A stretch of 64,000 bases of DNA from Pseudomonadota bacterium. Lineage in GTDB: Bacteria > Pseudomonadota > Alphaproteobacteria > Rhizobiales > Xanthobacteraceae. Numbering within the stretch: position 1 is the stretch's first letter; each line of letters starts with the position of its first letter. The notes under the pieces are model-generated. The model was given only the letters and a program-made list of their open reading frames with translations. It did not search any database and was not told the DNA's origin. Location of the stretch: positions 1 to 64,000 of the forward strand of contig JAEYRD010000237.1 in assembly GCA_023435725.1 (NCBI GenBank), in the 5' to 3' direction. The position numbers and the translations under genes were made by a program. Positions 25,370-32,955 of this stretch are shown one piece after another.

Positions 25370-26239
25370 ATGCTGGTTCTTCAGCTTTTGGCCTCCGGGC
25401 TCCAGAGCGGAGCGCTCTATGCGCTTACGGCGGCGGGATTCGCCTTGATCTTCGGCGCGACCCGTGTCTTTCACGTCGCTCACGGGGCCTGCTTTCTGCT
25501 GGCCGGCTACGCCTTCCTCGTGCCCGTGCAGTTCGGATGGCCATGGCCGTTGGCCTGCCTCGTCTCGCTTGGGGTCGCCGTCCTTTTTGGCGTCTCGATG
25601 GAACGGCTGCTGTATCGCGTCATCCAGCGCGACGAGGGCTCGTTCTTCACCGTCTTCGTCGCCTCCTTCGGCGTCGGCATCGCCGTTCAGAGCCTGATCA
25701 GCTTCCTGTTCGGCTCCGGTTTTCAATCCATGTCGGTTTCGCTGACGCGCGCGGTGCAGATCCTGCCGGGCTTCTATGTCGCTCCGGTCCTCGCCATCGT
25801 CCTGCTCGTCGTCGTGGTCGTCTTCGTATCGGTGCAGTTGTTGCTCGATCGCACGAATATCGGCCTCGGCCTGCGCGCCTTGTCCGAAAACCCCGAAATC
25901 CTGCGAGCTTACGGGCTTTCCTCGAGCCGGTTGTCGTCGCTGGCCTTCGCGGTCGGATCCGGACTCGTCGTTCCAGGTGCCATCCTCACCACGATGACGA
26001 CGGGTCTTCAGCCGGTCGACGGGGCTCATGTCATGCTGATCAGCATCGCGGCAACGATCGTCGGCGGTATCGGCAGCATCAAGGGCGCCGCGCTGGCCGG
26101 ATTGCTGCTTGGCGTGATCGAGAGCATCGCTGTCGCCGTCGTCGAGACGCAGTGGAGTCAGACGGCGAGCTTTGTCGTCCTGTTTCTATTCATTCTGTTC
26201 CTGCCGAACGGGCTTGTTGGAAGAGCGAACGCGCGATGA
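25370..26239 (+). CDS. LivH-type ABC permease (system 1)
   Basis: 289 aa with about eight hydrophobic segments. SGLQSGALYALTAAGFALIFG at the N terminus and VVGGIGSIKGAALAGLLLG near the C terminus are typical of LivH. It forms the membrane channel together with the LivM-type protein that overlaps it by 4 bp. It starts 3 bp after the binding-protein stop, so the operon is tight. Confidence 0.88.
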   Translation: MLVLQLLASGLQSGALYALTAAGFALIFGATRVFHVAHGACFLLAGYAFLVPVQFGWPWPLACLVSLGVAVLFGVSMERLLYRVIQRDEGSFFTVFVASFGVGIAVQSLISFLFGSGFQSMSVSLTRAVQILPGFYVAPVLAIVLLVVVVVFVSVQLLLDRTNIGLGLRALSENPEILRAYGLSSSRLSSLAFAVGSGLVVPGAILTTMTTGLQPVDGAHVMLISIAATIVGGIGSIKGAALAGLLLGVIESIAVAVVETQWSQTASFVVLFLFILFLPNGLVGRANAR

Positions 26240-27114
26240 TCGCCTATCTCGTCAATCTCACAACGCTGATTGCCATCTTCGCCATCGCGGCGTCGAGCCT
26301 CAATCTGCTGATCGGATTCACTGGCATCTTCTCCATGGCTCACGCCGTATTCTTCGGGATCGGAGCCTATGTCGGCGCACAGGTGGCTCTCCATGTCGTG
26401 CCGGACGTGCTGCTGGCCTGCCTGGTCGGCGCCACGTCGTCGATGCTGCTCTCACTCTGCCTGGCTCTGCCGGCTCTGCGCGTTCGGGGGGAGTACTTTG
26501 TGGCGGCGAGCCTCGGCCTGCAGATGGTGGCCAGCACCGTCTTTGCGGAAGCCCACTTTCTCACGGGAGGGCAGGGAGGACTGGTCGGCATTCCGCGCGC
26601 GACCCTGCTCGGCGTCAACGTTTCGTCGCCAGTCTCGTTTCTCGTCATTTGCCTGAGCGCGCTCGCAGCCACGCTGTTGGTCACGCACGCCATGATGCGC
26701 GGTAGCTTCGGGCGTTCGCTACAGAGCCTTCGCGACAGCGAGAGTGCGGCCGAGTCGTTCGGCAAGAACGTCAAGGTGATCAAGACATTGGTCGTGGCGT
26801 TCGGATGTTTTCTCGTCGGCGGGGCGGGCGTGCTGTTTGCATTCGAGATGGCCTTTGTGAATGGCGAGAGCTTCTCGCTCGATCAATCGGTCCTGATGAT
26901 GGCGATGGTGATCATCGGCGGTGCGGGAACCGTCGCCGGGCCGCTCGTCGGCACGATCGCCCTGATGTCATTGCCCGCCTTCCTTTCGTTCATTCCGCTC
27001 ATTCCGCCCACGCAAATTGGGGCGGCGCAGCAGTTCATCTACGGTGCGTTGATGGCGCTTCTGATGATCTTCCGTCCTTCGGGCCTCGTCGGTGCGATGG
27101 GGACCGGCAAATGA
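26236..27114 (+). CDS. LivM-type ABC permease (system 1)
   Basis: 292 aa from the ATG at 26236 (ATGA overlap); the open frame extends far upstream but that part is out of register with the real genes. IAASSLNLLIGFTGIFSMAHAVFFGIGAY is the LivM hallmark region, written here in part only, and VIIGGAGTVAGPLVG lies near the C terminus. About eight to nine membrane segments. It pairs with the LivH-type protein and overlaps the ATPase gene by 4 bp. Confidence 0.88.
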   Translation: MIAYLVNLTTLIAIFAIAASSLNLLIGFTGIFSMAHAVFFGIGAYVGAQVALHVVPDVLLACLVGATSSMLLSLCLALPALRVRGEYFVAASLGLQMVASTVFAEAHFLTGGQGGLVGIPRATLLGVNVSSPVSFLVICLSALAATLLVTHAMMRGSFGRSLQSLRDSESAAESFGKNVKVIKTLVVAFGCFLVGGAGVLFAFEMAFVNGESFSLDQSVLMMAMVIIGGAGTVAGPLVGTIALMSLPAFLSFIPLIPPTQIGAAQQFIYGALMALLMIFRPSGLVGAMGTGK

Positions 27115-27863
27115 GCCTCGTTGCGTCCCTCGCAATTCGCGACGCGAGTCGCAGTTTCGGCGGCATTGCTGCCGTCCAGAACGTCACGCTCGAACTGACT
27201 GAAGGCGTCGTCACCGCGCTGGTCGGGCCGAACGGGGCAGGCAAGACGACCCTGTTCAATCTGATGACCGGTCATCTCGTGCTGGATCAGGGTGACGTGA
27301 TCCTCAAAGGGAAATCGATTCTGGGCCTCAAGCCGTTTGAGATCGCGCGTATGGGCGTCGCCCGATCGTTTCAGGATCTGCGGCTGTTTTCCCGGATGAG
27401 CGTGCGCGACAATATCCTGGCTTCGATCGAGCCGGCGCCCTGGTTCTGGCAGCCGGGAGGTGCCGCCGGCGGCAGAAGTCGCCGGGAAATCGCGGATCGG
27501 GTATTGGCCGAGACCGGTCTTGCGGCACTGGCCAACACGCGGGCCGTCGACCTTTCCTACGCCGAGACGAAGTTCCTCTCCTTGGCGCGGATCATGGCGA
27601 CCGGTGCGTCGATCTGGCTTCTCGACGAGCCGGCGTCTGGTCTTGATCCCGGCTCGCGTGCGCAGTTCGTCCGCTTGATTCGCGAAGCGAGCAGCCGAGG
27701 CATCACCGTCTGTCTGATCGAGCACAATCTCGACATCGTGCATGAACTGGCGGATCGCATCGCTTTCCTCGATCGCGGGTGCAAGCTCGCCGAGGGGCTG
27801 CCTGCCGAGATCCTCGCCGACGAGAAATTGACCGCGATCTATTTCGGAGAGACGCGCCAATGA
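27111..27863 (+). CDS. LivG-type ABC ATPase (system 1)
   Basis: 250 aa. Walker A GPNGAGKTTLFN, Walker B IWLLDEPASGLD and the H-loop IEHNLDIVHEL are intact. The ABC signature is the degenerate LSYAETKFLSLAR, where LSYGQ is usual for LivG; glycine 4 and glutamine 5 are lost. Since LivG works as a heterodimer with LivF, one of the two ATP sites may be weakened. ATGA overlaps join it to both neighbours. Confidence 0.87.
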   Translation: MSLVASLAIRDASRSFGGIAAVQNVTLELTEGVVTALVGPNGAGKTTLFNLMTGHLVLDQGDVILKGKSILGLKPFEIARMGVARSFQDLRLFSRMSVRDNILASIEPAPWFWQPGGAAGGRSRREIADRVLAETGLAALANTRAVDLSYAETKFLSLARIMATGASIWLLDEPASGLDPGSRAQFVRLIREASSRGITVCLIEHNLDIVHELADRIAFLDRGCKLAEGLPAEILADEKLTAIYFGETRQ

Positions 27864-28597
27864 TCGAAGCCGCGCGAAAACAGAGCAGCCGCATTGTCGT
27901 CCTTGCCGCGCGCGGCATTGCCGCATCTTATGCCGGACATGAGGTCATCTCGGACGTTGATATCGATTTGCACGCTAATGAAGTCGTCTGCCTGATCGGG
28001 CATAACGGTGCGGGCAAATCGACCCTGCTGAAGGTGCTGTTCGGGCTGCATCCGGCCGATGCAGGGGAGATGCGTTGGCACGGCGCGGCGATCTCGCCGG
28101 ATCCGACACAAATGACGCGTTTGGGCGTCGCGTATGTCCCCGAAGGGCGGGGTATCTTCCCGGCCTTGACGGTCAAGGAGACATTTGCCCTCGCTCTGTG
28201 GGCGTCGAAGGTGGAGGTCGGCGAGCAGCAGGAACGCATCGACGAGGTTCTGTCGATCCTGCCGCGCTTGAAGGACTTCTGGACAAAGCGGGCCGGGCAA
28301 CTGTCGGGTGGCCAGCAACAGATGGTGTCGATCGGCCGCGCACTTCTCGCACGACCCTCGGTGTTGCTTCTGGACGAACCGTCCATCGGTCTGGCGCCGA
28401 AGCTGTTTCAGGACCTGATCACCCCCATTCGCGAGACGCAGCAGCGCAAGGGCCTGTCGATCCTGCTTGTGGAACAGAATGTCGGCGAGGCTTTTGCGAT
28501 TTCGGATCGGGTGATCGTCATGAAATCGGGCAAGGTCATCCACGAAACGGTGCCGAGCGAGCTGCGTGACCGAGCCAAGCTCGTAGAATTGTTCTGA
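27860..28597 (+). CDS. LivF-type ABC ATPase (system 1)
   Basis: 245 aa from the ATG at 27860. Walker A GHNGAGKSTLLK, signature LSGGQQQMVSIGRAL, Walker B VLLLDEPSIGLAP and VEQNVGEAF are all canonical. The protein has about 15 more N-terminal residues than the shortest LivF proteins. It completes the importer and supplies the intact signature that its LivG partner lacks. Confidence 0.88.
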   Translation: MIEAARKQSSRIVVLAARGIAASYAGHEVISDVDIDLHANEVVCLIGHNGAGKSTLLKVLFGLHPADAGEMRWHGAAISPDPTQMTRLGVAYVPEGRGIFPALTVKETFALALWASKVEVGEQQERIDEVLSILPRLKDFWTKRAGQLSGGQQQMVSIGRALLARPSVLLLDEPSIGLAPKLFQDLITPIRETQQRKGLSILLVEQNVGEAFAISDRVIVMKSGKVIHETVPSELRDRAKLVELF

Positions 28598-28615
28598 AGG
28601 GAGTGGACGTCATCC

Positions 28616-29101
28616 ATGTCTTCAACCGCTGAATCGATCGACGAGCGCCTCCGCAGAATTGAGGATTGGCAGGAAATCACAAATCTTCGAGGGCAATATT
28701 GCCATCTTCTCGACGAGCGAAAGTGGTCCGACTTCGTCGATCTCTTTACCGATGACGGTTACTTCAAAGGCTTGGCCGAAGCGCGGGGGCGCGCGGAACT
28801 GACGGCGTTCTTCTCCCGCCGGGTGCCCGAGATGATCGAGGCGTTCTGGCATTTCTGTTCCAACGGAACCATCGCGATCGACGGCGACCGAGCGACGGGA
28901 CGAATTTCTCTTCACTACCTGTCCGTCATGGGCGGCGTCTCGTACGTCTCGGCGGGACATTATGACGATGTGCTGGAACGCAAGGGAGGCCGCTGGCGGT
29001 TCAAGTCGCGCATCATCACCTTCTATTTCCTTGCTCCGCTGGAAACGGGTTGGGCTGGTCTGCCGTTCCCCGGGCGCGAACCGGCAGCGGGCATTCGATG
29101 A
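28616..29101 (+). CDS. NTF2-like / SnoaL-domain protein (operon 1)
   Basis: 161 aa. The cone-shaped alpha+beta barrel family is recognised from IEDWQEITNLRGQYCHLLDE, DLFTDDGYFKG and the C-terminal beta region GHYDDVLERKGGRWRFKSR. Members include polyketide cyclases, steroid isomerases and small subunits of ring-hydroxylating dioxygenases. An Asp/His pair suitable for acid-base catalysis is present. It may catalyse isomerisation or dehydration in the pathway. The gene overlaps the next by 4 bp. Confidence 0.8.
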   Translation: MSSTAESIDERLRRIEDWQEITNLRGQYCHLLDERKWSDFVDLFTDDGYFKGLAEARGRAELTAFFSRRVPEMIEAFWHFCSNGTIAIDGDRATGRISLHYLSVMGGVSYVSAGHYDDVLERKGGRWRFKSRIITFYFLAPLETGWAGLPFPGREPAAGIR

Positions 29102-29907
29102 GGCCGCACCACTTTATCGAACGCGGGCACGTATCGATCCGCTATGCCGCGGAAGGAGAAGGGCAGGAACTGGTCGCCCTCATCCACGAGATGGGAGGCT
29201 CTCTCGAGAGTTGGGACCGCCTCGTTCCACTTATGCGCGGCAAGCGGATCCTGCGCTTCGACATGCGTGGGTTCGGGATGACCTCTAAGGTCGTTGGCGT
29301 CAACGATCTCGACGCCATCGCCGATGATCTGGCCTTCTTGTTGGAAGCGCTCGGTCTGGATGCGCCGGTGCATGTTGCTGGCATGGCGGTTGGCGCCGCC
29401 GCCGCAGTCCGCTTTGCAAAGCGCCATCCGATGCGCCTCGCGAGTCTGGCGCTCGCCGGGCCGGCCCTGGGAGTTTCTGAGGAGAAGCAGGAAGCGTTGC
29501 GGGTCCGCGCGGATCGGATCGAACGCGAGGGCGTCGTCGCGATCGCGGAGGACGAGCTGGGGGCGACGTACGCCCTTGCGCTGCGCGAAGCGAAGAGCTT
29601 CGACGACTACTGTGCCCGATGGCTCCGCAACGATCCGGCATCCTACGCGGCGACCTGCCGGATGCTCGCCCGCCTCAACATGCAGGACGAGCTCGGCGAG
29701 CTTCGGGCGCCGACCCTGTTCCTCGCCGGGGCGCTGGATCCGCTCCGTCCGCCGACGCTTGTCGAATGCTACGCACATCGAGTGGTCAATTCACGTTTTG
29801 AGACGCTGGTCAGCGGCCATGTCCCAGCTTGGCAAACGCCGACTCTGTTCCATGCCGCGCTCCAGAACTTCTGGGCGCAACTTCTCCATCAAGGATGCCG
29901 ATCATGA
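29098..29907 (+). CDS. Alpha/beta-hydrolase fold protein lacking the serine nucleophile (PcaD-like)
   Basis: 269 aa from the ATG at 29098. Overall it resembles 3-oxoadipate enol-lactonase: the strand LIHEMGGSLESWD with the oxyanion region, FDMRGFGMTSK, the acid in LAGALDPLRPP and the catalytic His in VSGHVPAW. The nucleophile elbow, however, reads GMAVG, so the expected Ser is Ala97 (codon GCG at 29386-29388). Either the protein uses another mechanism, as some cofactor-free members do, or it binds without hydrolysing. It sits in a 4-bp-overlap chain with the NTF2-like and GST genes. Confidence 0.84.
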   Translation: MRPHHFIERGHVSIRYAAEGEGQELVALIHEMGGSLESWDRLVPLMRGKRILRFDMRGFGMTSKVVGVNDLDAIADDLAFLLEALGLDAPVHVAGMAVGAAAAVRFAKRHPMRLASLALAGPALGVSEEKQEALRVRADRIEREGVVAIAEDELGATYALALREAKSFDDYCARWLRNDPASYAATCRMLARLNMQDELGELRAPTLFLAGALDPLRPPTLVECYAHRVVNSRFETLVSGHVPAWQTPTLFHAALQNFWAQLLHQGCRS

Positions 29908-30524
29908 TGACATTGCACTGGTCTCCCCGTTCTCCCTTCGTGCGCAAGGTCATGATCGCGCTGTACGAGATGGGGTTGGAAAAAGAAGTGAAGACCGTTC
30001 GTACGGTCGTGGCCCCGACCAGGGTTGCGCAGGAGCTCTTGCCCGACAATCCGCTCTCGAAATTGCCGACGCTGGTTCTCGAAGACGGCTCTGCGCTCTT
30101 CGATTCGCGCGTGATCTGCGAAGTACTCGACTGGCGGCACGATCGCGCGAAGCTGTTCCCGGCGCAAGGACCGGAGCGGATCGTTGCGTTGCGCAATCAG
30201 GCGCTGGGCGACGGCATCATGGATTTCGCACTGCTTTGGCTGATCGAGCGCCAGCGCGGCGAGGGCATGCAGTCCGAGCCACTCGTCGTGGCATTTCGCG
30301 ATAAGCTGGCTGCCTCGCTCGCGCGCCTCGAAAAGGACGTCGGGCTCTTGAGCGATCGCCCCTTCGACATCGGTTCGCTCACGATCGGCACTGCACTCGG
30401 CTACCTCGACTTCCGGTTCGCCTCCGAAAACTGGCGCGCCGGATGTCCCAGGCTTGCTCGCTGGCACGCTGACTTCGTGAGGCGGCCGTCGGTAGAGGCC
30501 AATCCCGTGGTCGACGACGCATGA
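29904..30524 (+). CDS. Glutathione S-transferase family protein (operon 1)
   Basis: 206 aa from the ATG at 29904. SPFVRKVMIAL, NPLSKLPTLVLEDG with the cis-proline, and LFDSRVICE form the thioredoxin-like domain; the helical domain carries GYLDFRFASENWR and RPSVEANP at the end. These match the GST at 3295-3906 at the same places, and both are followed by an MBL hydrolase. It may conjugate or isomerise an intermediate with glutathione. ATGA overlaps join it to both neighbours. Confidence 0.88.
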   Translation: MMTLHWSPRSPFVRKVMIALYEMGLEKEVKTVRTVVAPTRVAQELLPDNPLSKLPTLVLEDGSALFDSRVICEVLDWRHDRAKLFPAQGPERIVALRNQALGDGIMDFALLWLIERQRGEGMQSEPLVVAFRDKLAASLARLEKDVGLLSDRPFDIGSLTIGTALGYLDFRFASENWRAGCPRLARWHADFVRRPSVEANPVVDDA

Positions 30525-30535
30525 AAGGAACGGCG

Positions 30536-31420
30536 ATGCTTCAGACACGCACCATCGGCGACATTAAGGTATCTCGCGTGCTCGAATATTCGGGACCGAC
30601 GCACGATCCCGCTTTCCTTTTCCCCGACCTGACGCCGGAAAAACTCGAAGCGCATGCCGCCTGGCTCGCTCCCGACCACTACATCGCGCGCATGAACCGA
30701 CTGATCGTCACGATCCAGCTCTGGATCGTTCAGGCCCGGGGCGAGGTCATCATCGTCGACACAGGAGTTGGTAATCACAAGAACCGGGCGGCGGCGCGCA
30801 TGAACCAACTCAACAGCCTCGTTCCGGCGTGGCTGGAGGCGGCCGGCGCTTCTCCGGACGCGGTGACGCGCGTGGTCCATACCCATCTTCATTCGGATCA
30901 CGTCGGCTGGAATACCGTGCTCAAGGACGGGAAGTGGGCTCCGGCCTTTCCGAAGGCGCGCTACTACATCCCTCAGCTCGACTATGATCACTATGTCGCG
31001 GCGCTGTCCCTGGCGGCAGACCCGATCATCGATAATGCATTTTCTGACAGTGTGATGCCGATCATCGAGGCAGGGGCCGCGGACTTCATCAGGCCTGGAG
31101 ATCGCATCGCCGGCCTCCTTGAAGTCGAAGAAGCGCCCGGTCATTCGGTCGGCATGGTCAATTTCCGCATCCGGTCGAATGGCGAGCAGGGTCTGTTTAC
31201 CGGCGACGTCATGCATTCGCCGATTCAGATCGCCGAACCCTGGCTCAACACGCGTTACTGCGCGTTACCCGAGGTTGCACGCCGGACCCGTGCGGCGTTG
31301 CTCGCTCGCGAGTCCGAATCCGGCGCGCTCATCATGCCGATGCACTTCGGCGCCCCCTATTGCGGCTACATACGCCGGGAGGGTGACGGATACGCCTTTG
31401 ACGGCGCCGCCTGGACCTGA
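30536..31420 (+). CDS. MBL-fold metallo-hydrolase (operon 1), copy 3
   Basis: 294 aa from the ATG at 30536, which is 6 bp after AAAGGA; the ATG at 30521 overlapping the GST stop is an alternative that adds five residues. The zinc motif is THLHSDHVGWNT, with further ligands in APGHSVGM, TGDVMHS and MHFGAPYC. It belongs to the same group as the proteins at 2408 and 5198. It is the last recognisable gene of operon 1 and may hydrolyse a lactone or glutathione thioester made upstream. Confidence 0.88.
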   Translation: MLQTRTIGDIKVSRVLEYSGPTHDPAFLFPDLTPEKLEAHAAWLAPDHYIARMNRLIVTIQLWIVQARGEVIIVDTGVGNHKNRAAARMNQLNSLVPAWLEAAGASPDAVTRVVHTHLHSDHVGWNTVLKDGKWAPAFPKARYYIPQLDYDHYVAALSLAADPIIDNAFSDSVMPIIEAGAADFIRPGDRIAGLLEVEEAPGHSVGMVNFRIRSNGEQGLFTGDVMHSPIQIAEPWLNTRYCALPEVARRTRAALLARESESGALIMPMHFGAPYCGYIRREGDGYAFDGAAWT

Positions 31421-31560
31421 GCGAACGGCGTCAAACGAGAGAGGAAACTCATGCAGGGCACAACTGCCGGATTTTCAGACAGGAATCCACATCCTCGGCA
31501 GGTAGCGATCTGTCATTCGTTCTTGGTTGCGTGGATGTTGCCGCCTCGTCGGCGCTCTTC
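31421..31560 (+). other. Intergenic region with a possible orphan start codon
   Basis: After the MBL gene, GAGAGGAAACTC is followed by an ATG at 31451, a well-formed translation start. The frame runs 62 codons and into the antisense of the GntR gene, without any family pattern. This may be the beginning of a deleted operon gene. Nothing else is seen here. Confidence 0.3.
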
Positions 31561-32361
31561 TCAACGCGGGCTGGTCGCTTTCGACGCCTCGTTCTGGCTT
31601 GCCGAACGCAACCGCTGCGCTCGGGTGTTCTTCCCTTGAGCGGTCTGTTCTGACTTTAGCTTGTTGAGCCGCCTGATTTCCACGCGGCCGAACTCGAGAG
31701 TCTGCAGGAAGTGGTGCTTCAGCAGGTTCACCGCTTCATCGGCGTCGCGTCGCAGTGCCGCTTCCATGATCTGCTGGTGATCGTCGGTTCGACTTGCCGC
31801 TACGCCGTACTGGCGGCGCGACAGCAGGCGATAGCGGTCGGCGGCGTCGAACAACTGTTCACAGAAGTCCAGCAGCCATTTCGATCCGCAGGCGCTGATC
31901 AGGGCATTGTGGAAGATGCGATGCGCCCGCTCGCGCTCGGCATTCGGCCTTTCTTCGGTCGACGGCGGTAGCCGCGACATCCGATGCAGCGCAAGTACCA
32001 GGTTTTCCTCCCACGCCTGATCGCCCTTGGCGATCGAGGCGCGGAGCGCTTCTTCGTTCGCCCAGCAGCGCACCCGAATGATGTCTTCGAGGTCTTCTTC
32101 GGTGACAGGGGTGACGGAGAACCCGCGCTGGTCATTCTGCTGAACCAGACCATCACGCGACATGCGGTTCAGCGCTTCGCGAATGGGGCCCAGCCCGATG
32201 CCGTAGCGCTCACACAGCTCGCGGATCAGAAGCTTCGTGCCGGGCGCGATCACGCCGCTGATGATGTCGTACCTCAGCCGCTCGTAGGCGGATGTCGCCA
32301 GTGTTTCAGAACCCATGCCAGCTTTTCCGGTCGTCCTTCGTCTTTTCGCAAGCATAGGCAT
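31561..32361 (-). CDS. GntR-family transcriptional regulator (FCD domain)
   Basis: 266 aa from the ATG at 32361; the ATG at 32316 (MGSETLATSAYERLR) is an alternative. The winged HTH (YDIISGVIAPGTKLLIRELCERYGIG, PIREALNRM) is followed by the helical FCD ligand domain with ERERAHRIFHNALISACGS. Family members bind small organic acids and often a metal ion. The gene diverges from the cupin/importer operon and converges on operon 1. CGATAAA repeats lie directly upstream. The C-terminal tail is rich in Lys and Arg. Confidence 0.88.
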   Translation of the reverse strand: MPMLAKRRRTTGKAGMGSETLATSAYERLRYDIISGVIAPGTKLLIRELCERYGIGLGPIREALNRMSRDGLVQQNDQRGFSVTPVTEEDLEDIIRVRCWANEEALRASIAKGDQAWEENLVLALHRMSRLPPSTEERPNAERERAHRIFHNALISACGSKWLLDFCEQLFDAADRYRLLSRRQYGVAASRTDDHQQIMEAALRRDADEAVNLLKHHFLQTLEFGRVEIRRLNKLKSEQTAQGKNTRAQRLRSASQNEASKATSPR

Positions 32362-32400
32362 TATCGATAAACGTGTCCACGTCGCGATAAAATCGATAAA
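32361..32400. promoter_or_regulatory. CGATAAA repeat cluster, candidate GntR operator
   Basis: The perfect 10-bp palindrome TTATCGATAA (32361-32370) begins at the regulator's own start codon. CGATAAA is repeated at 32365, 32385 and 32394, the last two 9 bp apart. Together with the AT-rich stretch after 32400 this looks like an operator and promoter for the divergent regulator and operon 2. Confidence 0.5.
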
Positions 32401-32556
32401 TTATATAAGATGACATAAAAGTAGATTTTCCTGTTGACGCGCGCTGAGCAATCTGTTCGGTTAGCCATCGGCGAGCGCCGATCGCAATGAGCGCCGCATC
32501 CGAGGAAACGTGAGGAGTCGGCGCGTTGCGCGTGCCGGCCGGAGGAGGATGGTTCA

Positions 32557-32913
32557 ATGAGCTACTTCCATTCGCTCGACAGCATCCCCGCCCATTCTCA
32601 TCCCGTGGGCTGCATCCGACTTTTGTCTGGAGCGCAACTGATGGTGTTGTGGGCCGAACCTCGTGCCGGGACCGAGGCCCCGCTGCATTTCCATCCCAAC
32701 GAGCAGATCACCTGGATCATCGAGGGGAGCGTGGATTACCAGGTCGGAGATGCGCCCGTCCGCTCCTGTGGTCCCGGCGTCGTCATCATCATTCCCGCCG
32801 GTGTCCCGCACCATTCCTGGTACCGGGAAGACTGCAAGATCGTCGAATTCTTCAACCCGCCCCGGTTCGATCTGTTTCCCGCCGCAGCGACCAGTCCTTA
32901 CGGCATCGCGTGA
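32557..32913 (+). CDS. Small cupin-domain protein
   Basis: 118 aa single-domain cupin. Motif 1 is LHFHPNEQITWIIEG (H, H and E as metal ligands) and motif 2 IIPAGVPHHSW (His). Such small cupins act as isomerases, dioxygenases or lyases, or as sensors. It opens operon 2, 43 bp before the binding protein. It may act on the imported compound or on a pathway intermediate. Substrate unknown. Confidence 0.85.
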   Translation: MSYFHSLDSIPAHSHPVGCIRLLSGAQLMVLWAEPRAGTEAPLHFHPNEQITWIIEGSVDYQVGDAPVRSCGPGVVIIIPAGVPHHSWYREDCKIVEFFNPPRFDLFPAAATSPYGIA

Positions 32914-32955
32914 GCCGTGGGCATTCACAAGAACTCAGCAGGAGAGACGAAAAAC

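Noticed and set aside
24293..26029. 578-codon open frame on the minus strand across the importer genes
   Set aside because: Shadow of the binding protein and permease genes; low-complexity Arg/Gly/Asp composition, no motif.
24541..26235. Long N-terminal extension of the LivM-type permease
   Set aside because: Residues before 26236 are an out-of-frame reading of the binding protein and LivH genes; the real start is at the ATGA overlap.
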